A DNA stretch of 5,564 nucleotides from positions 1-5,564 of the forward strand of contig CAMWMW010000147.1 of the NCBI GenBank assembly GCA_947175455.1, read 5' to 3'. This stretch comes from an uncultured Porphyromonadaceae bacterium (GTDB lineage: Bacteria > Bacteroidota > Bacteroidia > Bacteroidales > Muribaculaceae). Below the pieces are notes generated by a model, which worked only from the letters and a program-made list of their open reading frames with translations, had not been told where the DNA came from and searched no databases. Both the position numbers and the translations under genes were made by a program. Below, piece after piece: positions 1-5,564 of this stretch (position 1 is its first letter; each line of letters opens with the position of its first letter).

Positions 1-1
1 T

Positions 2-715
2 GATGTTATTGTTAGCCAGGCAGACCTTAAGCAGGCTGAGATAACCCTGGGTTACTCGCGTGTAACAGCTCCGATCTCAGGATATATATCCGAAAGGGTG
101 GCTGACATCGGTACGCTTGTCGGTCCTTCGGGCGGAAAGTCGCTTCTTGCCACAGTGGTGAAAAGTGACACGGTGCGTGTGGATTTCTCCATGACCGCGC
201 TTGATTATCTGAGAGGAAAAGACAGGAATGTGAATCTCGGGAGCGAGGATCCGTCGCGCAAATGGAATTCGTTTGTGACAATCACGCTTGCCGACGGCTC
301 GGAATATCCGCACAAGGGTCTTGTCGACTTTGCGGATCCGCAGGTTGACCCGAAAACAGGCACTTTCTCCGTGCGTGCCGAGATGCCGAATCCTGACCGC
401 AGTCTTCTGCCTGGAGAGGTGACAAGGGTGAAAGTGCTTCTGGATGTGCGCGAACAGGCGGTGCAGGTCCCCACGAAGGCTCTGGTGCTTGAAAAGAACG
501 GGGCATATATTTATGTGGTGCGTCCGGACGATGTGGTTGAGAAAAGATTTGTCGAGATCGGACCGGAGGTCGGCAACAACACAATAGTGGAGCGCGGACT
601 TGCCAAAGGTGAGAATATCGTGGTGGAAGGCTATCATAAGCTTAACCACGGCATGAAGGTGCAGGCTGTGAAAAAATCAGACGGCACTGCGGATAACAGG
701 AATAAACCGGAATAA
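2..715 (+). CDS. RND efflux periplasmic adaptor (membrane fusion protein), C-terminal part, 5' end outside window
   Basis: This is the periplasmic adaptor that links the inner-membrane RND pump to the outer-membrane channel. The reading frame is open from base 2 and ends at TAA 713-715, giving 237 residues; the N-terminal signal, first lipoyl half and most of the coiled-coil hairpin lie upstream. In fragment numbering, residues about 1-15 look like the end of the hairpin helix. Residues about 17-45 are the second lipoyl half, with GYSRVTAPISG, a close match to AcrA GYTKVTSPISG. Residues about 50-155 form the beta-barrel domain, including PNPDRSLLPGE, which parallels AcrA PNPDHTLLPG. Residues about 155-225 form the membrane-proximal domain, starting at VQVPTKAL. 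A hydrophilic tail rich in K, D and N ends the protein. An internal GTG at 98 is not the start, because conserved adaptor sequence continues upstream in frame. It lies 17 bases before the RND gene, so one operon. Family assignment is secure; substrate is unknown. Confidence 0.95.
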   Translation, partial: DVIVSQADLKQAEITLGYSRVTAPISGYISERVADIGTLVGPSGGKSLLATVVKSDTVRVDFSMTALDYLRGKDRNVNLGSEDPSRKWNSFVTITLADGSEYPHKGLVDFADPQVDPKTGTFSVRAEMPNPDRSLLPGEVTRVKVLLDVREQAVQVPTKALVLEKNGAYIYVVRPDDVVEKRFVEIGPEVGNNTIVERGLAKGENIVVEGYHKLNHGMKVQAVKKSDGTADNRNKPE

Positions 716-716
716 T

Positions 717-723
717 AAAGGAG
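717..723 (+). promoter_or_regulatory. Ribosome binding site of the RND pump gene
   Basis: AAAGGAG lies 9 bases before the ATG at 733, within the 17-base gap after the adaptor stop codon. It is a good Shine-Dalgarno match. Bacteroidota depend little on this motif, so its presence is supportive rather than needed. Together with the match of MRKNFF to the start of AcrB (MPNFF), it fixes the start of the pump. Confidence 0.6.
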
Positions 724-732
724 ACATCAGAC

Positions 733-3700
733 ATGCGTAAAAATTTCTTTCTCGAGCATCCTGTCTTCTCGATTGTGATATCCATAGTGATATTCATAAT
801 CGGGGCAATCGGTCTCGCCATGCTTCCGGTAGACCAGTATCCGGAGATTGTGCCCCCGGTTGTAAGGATAACGGCTTCATATCCGGGAGCCGATGCCACG
901 ACTGTGACCCAGGCTGTGGCGACTCCGATAGAGCAGGAACTCAACGGAACTCCCGGCATGATTTACATGTCGTCGACAAGCAGCAATTCCGGAGGCTTCT
1001 CCGCATTGGTGACTTTTGATATCGACACTGATCCGGAACTTGCGGCTGTTGATATACAGAACCGTATAAAAAAGGCTGAGTCCCGTCTGCCGGCGGAAGT
1101 GGTGCAGAACGGCATATCCGTTTCAAAGGAAACCGCGAGCAGGCTTATGACTATAACAATCCTTTCTGATGACCCCAAGTTTGACGAGGTTTATCTCAGC
1201 AATTACACCACGCTGAATGTCATAGACCCGATACGAAGGATTCCCGGGGTGGGAAGCGTGAGCAATGTCGGTGGCCGTTATTATGCCATGCAGATATGGC
1301 TGCAGCCCGACAAACTCGCTGATCTCGGCTTGACGGTGAAGGATATACAGAACGCTTTGAAAGACCAGAACCGGGAGTCGGCGGCGGGTGCGCTCGGTCA
1401 GGCTCCCGCCGAGGAGATTGACGTGACGATGCCTATAATAGCGCGGGGACGTCTTTCTTCTGTGGAGGAGTTCGAGGATATTGTGCTCAGGGCTTCGTCA
1501 AACGGGTCGATCATAAGACTGAAGGATGTGGCGAGAATCTCGCTTGAGGCACAGAGCTATTCTACGGAAAGCGGAATAAACGGCGGCAATGCGGCTGTGA
1601 TAAATATCAATATGCTTCCGGGCTCGAATGCCATGGAGGTGGCAGATGCCGTGAAGAAAGAGATGAAGTCGCTGTCGGAGAATTTCCCTTCCGGTATAAG
1701 CTATGACATACCTTTCGACATGACCACATATATCAAGGAGTCGATACATCATGTGTATCAGACTTTCTTCGAGGCTCTGGTTCTCGTGATCATTGTGGTG
1801 TTCCTTTCGCTTCAGAACTGGAGGGCTACGCTGATACCGGTGATAGCGGTGCCGATTTCGCTTGTCGGTACTTTCGGGGTCATGCTCATGTTCGGATTTT
1901 CTCTCAATATGCTGACATTGCTCGGTCTGATACTCGCCATCGGAATTGTGGTGGATGACGCGATTGTGGTAGTGGAGAATGTGGACCGCATAATGCATGC
2001 CGAGCATCTTCCGCCCAAGGAGGCTACTGCGAAAGCCATGCAGAATCTCGGCAGCGCCCTTGTGGCGATGTCGCTTGTGCTTTGCGCGGTGTTTGTGCCG
2101 GTAAGTTTTCTGCCCGGAATAACCGGACAGCTTTACAGGCAGTTTACGGTGACGATCGCAGTTTCGGTGGTGATTTCCACTGTGGTGGCTCTCACCCTGT
2201 CGCCGGTGATGTGTGCGAAACTTCTTAAGCCGGCATCGCATAAACGCAAGGCAAAAATTTTCCGTCTTATCAATGTGTGGCTCGGGAAAGGCAACCGGTT
2301 CTACGGGCGTGCTATAGGCAGGACGCTGGCGCATCCCCGCAGAATGTACCTTGCCTTCGCGCTGGCTCTTGCGTTCATATATATGATGAACGAGCTGATG
2401 CCGCGCAGTTTTATGTCGCAGGAAGACCAGGGGTATTTCACCGTAGAACTTGAACTGCCGGAAGGCGCGGCGATTGAGCGTACGCGGGAGGTGACGGAAA
2501 GGGCGATGGTGATGCTGATGGCTGACAAGGATGTGGAATATGTATTGAACGTGACGGGTTCTTCTCCGCGTGTGGGCACAAATCAGGCGCATGCCCAGCT
2601 TACCGTGATTCTCAAACCCTGGGACAAACGTGAGACGGACGATATCAAAGAGGTGCGTGACCGTATACTCGACAGCCTGTCGAAATATCCCGAGAGCAAG
2701 GCTTATGTCTTCTCGCCGGCTATTATTCCCGGTCTCGGCACATCCGGAGGTTTCGAGATGGTGCTTGAGGCAAAGGCGGACGCTACATATGCGGATCTGC
2801 AGAATGCCGTTGACACGTTGCGCACGTATGCTGCGCGTCTGCCGATGGTCTCGGGCCTGTCTACATCCATGCAGACCGACATCCCTCAGCTTTACTTTGA
2901 TGTGGACCGCGACAGGGCGCAGATGCTCGGCATCCCGGTAAGCGATATATTCTCTACAATGAAGGCATTCACGGGATCCATATATGTGAACGACTTCAAT
3001 ATGTTCAACCGCATATATCGTGTATACATTCAGGCTGACGCACCTTACCGGATGCATCGTGACAACATAAATCTTTTTTTTGTGAAGAGTTCCGACGGCA
3101 CGATGGTTCCCGTTTCCTCGCTCGGCACCTCGCATTTTACGACAGGTCCCGGTACGATAGGTCGTTTCAATATGTTCAACTCGGCTACCATATCGGGTGA
3201 GGCTGCGCATGGATACAGCACGGGAGAGGCTATGGACGCTCTGGAAAAGCTCGTCAAAGAGAAGCTGCCGTCGAATATCGGAGTGGAGTGGAGCGGACTT
3301 TCATATCAGCAGAAGCATGAAAGCGGCAATACAGGACTCATTCTCGGACTTGTCTTCCTTTTTGTGTTCCTCTTCCTTGCGGCTTTGTATGAGAGCTGGA
3401 CAGTTCCTCTTGCCGTGATTCTGTCGCTTCCGATTGCCGGAGTGGGAGCTTACCTCGGCATATGGCTCTGCGGTCTTGAAAACAATATCTATTTTCAGAT
3501 CGGACTGGTGATGCTGGTGGGACTTGTGGCGAAGAATGCCATACTCATAGTGGAATTTGCGAAAGAGGAGACAGACAAGGGTGCGGATGCCGCGAAGGCG
3601 GCAAGAACTGCGGCGCGACTGCGCTTCCGCCCGATTGTGATGACTTCGCTGGCATTCATGCTCGGACTTCTGCCTTTGCTTTTCGCCTCGGGTCCCGGAT

Positions 3701-3843
3701 CCGCCGCACGGCGCGATATCGGCACTGGTGTCTTTTTCGGTATGGCTGTGGCGATAACGGTGGGAATAGTGTTTGTTCCTTTCTTCTTCGTGCAGGTAAA
3801 CAAGTTTGTTAACAGACGCAAAAAACAGAAGATTGCCCAATGA
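733..3843 (+). CDS. Inner-membrane RND efflux transporter, AcrB/MexB-like (HAE1 family)
   Basis: This is a proton-driven pump, expected to be a homotrimer in the inner membrane that exports hydrophobic or amphiphilic compounds through the adaptor and outer membrane channel. It has 1036 residues (AcrB has 1049) and aligns along the whole length. TM1 is at about 10-29; a periplasmic porter loop follows; TM2-TM6 span about 344-496, TM7 about 538-556; a second porter loop follows; TM8-TM12 span about 867-1020. The proton-relay residues are all present: D408 and D409 in VVDDAIVVVENV (TM4), K934 in GLVAKNAILIVEF (TM10), R964 and T971 near RPIVMTS (TM11). These match AcrB D407, D408, K940, R971 and T978. 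YVNDF near 755 matches the AcrB porter region. The start is set by the ribosome binding site and the conserved N-terminus. The stop overlaps the next gene by 4 bases. By alignment from memory, most AcrB pocket phenylalanines are replaced, so the substrate range may differ. It contains an 8-T tract at 3074-3081 but the frame is intact. Confidence 0.97.
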   Translation: MRKNFFLEHPVFSIVISIVIFIIGAIGLAMLPVDQYPEIVPPVVRITASYPGADATTVTQAVATPIEQELNGTPGMIYMSSTSSNSGGFSALVTFDIDTDPELAAVDIQNRIKKAESRLPAEVVQNGISVSKETASRLMTITILSDDPKFDEVYLSNYTTLNVIDPIRRIPGVGSVSNVGGRYYAMQIWLQPDKLADLGLTVKDIQNALKDQNRESAAGALGQAPAEEIDVTMPIIARGRLSSVEEFEDIVLRASSNGSIIRLKDVARISLEAQSYSTESGINGGNAAVININMLPGSNAMEVADAVKKEMKSLSENFPSGISYDIPFDMTTYIKESIHHVYQTFFEALVLVIIVVFLSLQNWRATLIPVIAVPISLVGTFGVMLMFGFSLNMLTLLGLILAIGIVVDDAIVVVENVDRIMHAEHLPPKEATAKAMQNLGSALVAMSLVLCAVFVPVSFLPGITGQLYRQFTVTIAVSVVISTVVALTLSPVMCAKLLKPASHKRKAKIFRLINVWLGKGNRFYGRAIGRTLAHPRRMYLAFALALAFIYMMNELMPRSFMSQEDQGYFTVELELPEGAAIERTREVTERAMVMLMADKDVEYVLNVTGSSPRVGTNQAHAQLTVILKPWDKRETDDIKEVRDRILDSLSKYPESKAYVFSPAIIPGLGTSGGFEMVLEAKADATYADLQNAVDTLRTYAARLPMVSGLSTSMQTDIPQLYFDVDRDRAQMLGIPVSDIFSTMKAFTGSIYVNDFNMFNRIYRVYIQADAPYRMHRDNINLFFVKSSDGTMVPVSSLGTSHFTTGPGTIGRFNMFNSATISGEAAHGYSTGEAMDALEKLVKEKLPSNIGVEWSGLSYQQKHESGNTGLILGLVFLFVFLFLAALYESWTVPLAVILSLPIAGVGAYLGIWLCGLENNIYFQIGLVMLVGLVAKNAILIVEFAKEETDKGADAAKAARTAARLRFRPIVMTSLAFMLGLLPLLFASGPGSAARRDIGTGVFFGMAVAITVGIVFVPFFFVQVNKFVNRRKKQKIAQ

Positions 3844-5213
3844 AATTAATGACATACATAACACTGGCGGTTTCGCTGGCGCTGACCGCTTGCTCCGGCA
3901 CGAAGAATCTCGTGACGGCACGCACGGATATGCCGGAGACTTTCGTGCCTTCGGCTTATGCCGATTCCCTCTCCATCGCTGATGTGGCGTGGTGGGAGTT
4001 TTATACTGACCCCACATTGACGAGGATAATGAAAATCGCACTCGAAAACAACCGGGACCTGCTGAAGGCTGCCTCTCGAATAGAGCAGATGCGTGAACTG
4101 TATGGGGTGCAGAAGGCCGGTATTCTGCCGCAGGTGGGATTAAACGTGGAATACTCGCATGAAACCAATAATTATAATGGCACAGGCACAAAAAACGATC
4201 CGGAACATGATCTTAAGCTGCCGATTACATGGGAAATGAACCTATGGGGGTCGATGTTTCACGCCCGTAATGCTGGAAAGGCGCGTTATATCGCGTCGGA
4301 AGAGGATTACAGGGCAATGCGCATGGAACTCATAGCGGAGGTGGCGACTGTATATGTGCGTTTGCTTTCGCTTGAAAATGAGCTTGCGATCGTGAAGCGC
4401 ACGCTGCACACCCGACAGGAATCACTTGACCAGGCGCGTATAAGGTTTGAAGGCGGTCTTACGTCCGAAACCGTATATCAGCAGGCAAAGGTGGAGTATT
4501 CGACCGCCGCTTCCATGATTCCGGATCTCGAACTGCGCGTGACATCCACGCGGAATGCCCTTACTCTGCTGATGGGTGAATATCCCCATGAGATACTTGG
4601 CGAACGGACGTTTGAATTCAACACTGCGCTTCAGGACAAATTGCCTCTCGGTGTGCCTTCGGATCTGCTCAAGCGGCGGCCTGATCTCCGGGGAGCCGAG
4701 CAGCGTCTGAAGGCGGCGATGGCAGATGTAGGAATGTCATATGCAGATCGGTTTCCTTCCATTAAAATAGGTTTCACCCCGGGATTCGAGAATGATGCAT
4801 TGACAAACTTCTTCAAATCACCCTTTACATATGTTGTAGGTTCAATCGCTGGCAGCGTTTTTGATTTCGGCAGAAAAAAACGGAAATACAAGGCATCCAT
4901 AGCCGTATATGACCAGACCAGATATGAATACGAGCAAGCTGTGATGAAAGCCTTTACTGAGGTCAATACTGCAGTGACCGCATATAAGGGTTATCAGAAA
5001 AATCGGCAACTGATGATAGAGTTGTGCGAGGCTGCCGCGAAATATGTCAATCTCGCACGTCTGCAATATCGTGGCGGCACGCTCAACTATATAGATGTGC
5101 TTGATGCTCAGCGACGTTATTTCAATGCCCAGATAGGCGTTAACAACGCCATGCGGGATGAGTATCTCGCACTCATAAATCTCTACAAGGCACTCGGAGG
5201 AGGTTGGAATTGA
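3840..5213 (+). CDS. Outer membrane efflux channel lipoprotein, TolC/NodT family
   Basis: This is the outer membrane factor of the tripartite pump, expected to form a trimeric beta-barrel and alpha-helical tunnel. It has 457 residues, usual for NodT-type proteins. The N-terminus is a lipoprotein signal: a short basic start, a hydrophobic stretch and lipobox LTAC with C18 as the lipidated residue. The mature part opens with VAWWEFYTDPTL (residues 49-60), typical of the family. Two OEP repeats follow at about 53-245 and 265-455. Family motifs are RRPDLR at 279-284 followed by AEQRLKAA, then FPSIKIGF from 305, LDAQRR at 421-426, and the ending LYKALGGGWN. Its ATG shares ATGA with the stop of the pump gene and no Shine-Dalgarno motif is visible ahead of it, which suggests translational coupling. 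A basic stretch (GRKKRK, 344-349) encoded across a 7-A run replaces the usual region after FDFG. No clear intrinsic terminator follows the stop codon. Confidence 0.96.
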   Translation: MKLMTYITLAVSLALTACSGTKNLVTARTDMPETFVPSAYADSLSIADVAWWEFYTDPTLTRIMKIALENNRDLLKAASRIEQMRELYGVQKAGILPQVGLNVEYSHETNNYNGTGTKNDPEHDLKLPITWEMNLWGSMFHARNAGKARYIASEEDYRAMRMELIAEVATVYVRLLSLENELAIVKRTLHTRQESLDQARIRFEGGLTSETVYQQAKVEYSTAASMIPDLELRVTSTRNALTLLMGEYPHEILGERTFEFNTALQDKLPLGVPSDLLKRRPDLRGAEQRLKAAMADVGMSYADRFPSIKIGFTPGFENDALTNFFKSPFTYVVGSIAGSVFDFGRKKRKYKASIAVYDQTRYEYEQAVMKAFTEVNTAVTAYKGYQKNRQLMIELCEAAAKYVNLARLQYRGGTLNYIDVLDAQRRYFNAQIGVNNAMRDEYLALINLYKALGGGWN

Positions 5214-5239
5214 GGCTATTGTTTTGCTGCTATTTGGCT

Positions 5240-5251
5240 ACTCGCGCGAGT
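5240..5251. repeat. 12-bp perfect palindrome downstream of the efflux operon
   Basis: ACTCGCGCGAGT is self-complementary and lies 26 bases after the outer membrane factor stop codon. As RNA it could form only a 4-bp stem with a GCGC loop, followed by a short TTTAT, so it is a weak terminator candidate. It could also be a binding site for a dimeric protein, or chance. I cannot tell these apart. Confidence 0.4.
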
Positions 5252-5258
5252 TTATCCG

Positions 5259-5272
5259 AAGATTATAGTAAG
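5259..5272 (+). repeat. Left copy of 14-bp direct repeat flanking the tandem array
   Basis: AAGATTATAGTAAG matches AAGATTATCGTAAG at 5439-5452 in 13 of 14 positions. The two copies are in the same orientation, 180 bases apart. The left copy ends 4 bases before the tandem array begins; the right copy starts directly at its end. They could be a target-site duplication from insertion of the array, or remnants of a larger duplicated unit. Confidence 0.6.
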
Positions 5273-5276
5273 CACC

Positions 5277-5438
5277 GGTTGAACCTGCTCGGATGGTTCT
5301 GCGGAACCTGCGCGGTTGAACCTGCTCGGATGGTTCTGCGAAACCTGCGTGGTTGAACCTGTTCGGATGGTCCTGCGGAACCTGCGTGGTTGAACCTGTT
5401 CGGATGGTTCTGCGAAACCTGCGCGGGTGAACCTGCGC
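5277..5438 (+). repeat. Tandem array of four 37-bp units plus a shortened fifth
   Basis: Units lie at 5277-5313, 5314-5350, 5351-5387 and 5388-5424, head to tail with no spacers. A shortened copy of 14 bases is at 5425-5438. Each unit has two related halves: GGTTGAACCTGCTCGGAT (18 bases) and GGTTCTGCGGAACCTGCGC (19 bases), both starting GGTT and both containing GAACCTG or its AAACCTG variant. The four full units differ only at unit positions 12, 22, 28 and 37, and every difference is a C/T or G/A transition. The + strand has in-frame TGA stops. The - strand is open across the array, but only as a by-product of the repeat. The period of 37 is not a multiple of 3, which argues against protein coding. 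Function is unknown. It is a minisatellite-like intergenic repeat, likely variable in copy number between strains. Confidence 0.9.
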
Positions 5439-5439
5439 A
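5420..5439 (+). other. Stable predicted hairpin at the right end of the repeat array
   Basis: TGCGCGGG, loop TGAA, then CCTGCGCA can form an 8-bp stem with one G-T wobble. It sits where the last full unit meets the shortened unit. It is followed by AGATTATCG rather than a T run, so it is not a classic intrinsic terminator. It could still protect the 3' end of the efflux mRNA or slow transcription before the tRNA gene; this is inference. Confidence 0.45.
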
Positions 5440-5452
5440 AGATTATCGTAAG
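5439..5452 (+). repeat. Right copy of 14-bp direct repeat flanking the tandem array
   Basis: AAGATTATCGTAAG repeats the left copy at 5259-5272 with a single difference (A to C at the ninth position). It begins directly after the shortened fifth repeat unit and 16 bases before the TTTG element of the tRNA promoter. Confidence 0.6.
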
Positions 5453-5467
5453 TTTGTCAGAAAAAAG

Positions 5468-5499
5468 TTTGCAGGATTAAAAAAATATTTGTAACTTTG
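5468..5499 (+). promoter_or_regulatory. Bacteroides-type promoter for tRNA-Ser
   Basis: TTTG at 5468-5471 and TAACTTTG at 5492-5499 are separated by 20 bases. This matches the known Bacteroidota primary sigma factor consensus, a -33 TTTG and a -7 TAnnTTTG with about 19-21 bases between. The spacer is very AT-rich. Transcription should begin a few bases downstream, leaving only a short leader before the mature tRNA end at 5513. This is the strongest clue to the host phylum. Confidence 0.85.
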
Positions 5500-5512
5500 C
5501 ATCCGCAATCAA

Positions 5513-5564
5513 GGAGAGATGGCAGAGTGGTCGATTGCGGCGGTCTTGAAAACCGTTGAGGGTA
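5513..5564 (+). tRNA. tRNA-Ser (anticodon UGA), 5' part, cut by the window end
   Basis: This is the first 52 bases of a serine tRNA that reads UCA and related codons. The acceptor 5' strand is GGAGAGA (5513-5519), followed by T8 and G9. The D stem is GCA 5522-5524 with TGC 5536-5538. The anticodon stem is GCGGT 5540-5544 with ACCGT 5552-5556, with one G-T pair at the bottom. The loop CTTGAAA at 5545-5551 holds anticodon TGA at 5547-5549. TGAGGGTA then begins what should be the long variable arm of a class II tRNA. The rest of the variable arm, the T arm and the acceptor 3' strand lie beyond the window. A promoter sits directly upstream. Confidence 0.93.

Noticed and set aside
98..100. GTG as the true start of the adaptor gene
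   Set aside because: Conserved lipoyl and coiled-coil sequence continues in frame upstream to the window edge.
77..649. Open frame of 190 codons on the - strand opposite the adaptor gene
   Set aside because: Antisense shadow of a conserved coding region; composition rich in H, R and K and no family resemblance.
1498..3210. Long open frame of 570 codons on the - strand inside the RND pump gene
   Set aside because: It lies fully antisense to a clearly conserved gene, its translation is rich in H and R with no recognisable domain, and such shadow frames arise from codon bias.
3301..4191. Open frame of 296 codons on the - strand across the pump and channel junction
   Set aside because: Spans the ends of two conserved + strand genes and shows no domain or signal of its own.
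4874..4880. Programmed frameshift at the 7-A run in the channel gene
   Set aside because: The frame continues on both sides with conserved family motifs to the normal C-terminus, and no stimulating structure or alternative product is evident.
5277..5438. CRISPR array
   Set aside because: Units are directly adjacent with no unique spacers, and no cas genes are in the window.
5252..5440. Possible 62-residue repeat protein on the - strand over the tandem array
   Set aside because: It would need a TTG start, has no clear ribosome binding site, and a 37-bp period shifts frame at each unit. The frame is open only because the reversed unit happens to lack stops.
5511..5522. AAGGAGAGATGG read as a ribosome binding site and start region of a small gene
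   Set aside because: These bases are the acceptor strand of the tRNA-Ser, supported by the D stem, anticodon stem and loop that follow.

Overview
The window carries the end of a tripartite RND (resistance-nodulation-division) drug or toxin efflux operon, all on the + strand. It is followed by a roughly 300-base intergenic region with a tandem repeat array, and then by the first part of a tRNA-Ser gene. The host is most likely a member of the Bacteroidota, probably Bacteroidales. The clearest sign is a promoter ahead of the tRNA with the Bacteroides-type layout: TTTG, a 20-bp spacer, then TAACTTTG matching TAnnTTTG. The operon layout, with an outer membrane lipoprotein as third gene, fits this. 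Genus or family cannot be fixed from the sequence alone.

Layout. Bases 2-715 hold the C-terminal 237 residues of a periplasmic membrane fusion (adaptor) protein whose start lies upstream of the window. After 17 bases with a purine-rich ribosome binding site comes a complete inner-membrane RND pump (733-3843, 1036 aa). Its stop codon overlaps the start of a complete TolC/NodT-type outer membrane factor lipoprotein (3840-5213, 457 aa) in an ATGA tetranucleotide. The three proteins should assemble into one envelope-spanning pump: proton-driven RND trimer in the inner membrane, adaptor in the periplasm, channel in the outer membrane. The operon promoter and any regulator lie upstream, out of view.

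From 5214 to about 5460 I see no credible gene. This stretch holds a 12-bp palindrome, four near-identical 37-bp tandem repeats plus a shortened fifth copy, and a 14-bp near-identical direct repeat on each side of the array. An AT-rich promoter region and the tRNA-Ser(UGA) gene, cut by the window end, finish the window.

The pump genes look intact and ordinary for their families. The points worth a second look are the repeat array with its flanking direct repeats and nested unit structure, and the apparent loss in the RND pump of the phenylalanines that line the drug-binding pocket of E. coli AcrB. I did not find evidence of a wholly new biological system here.
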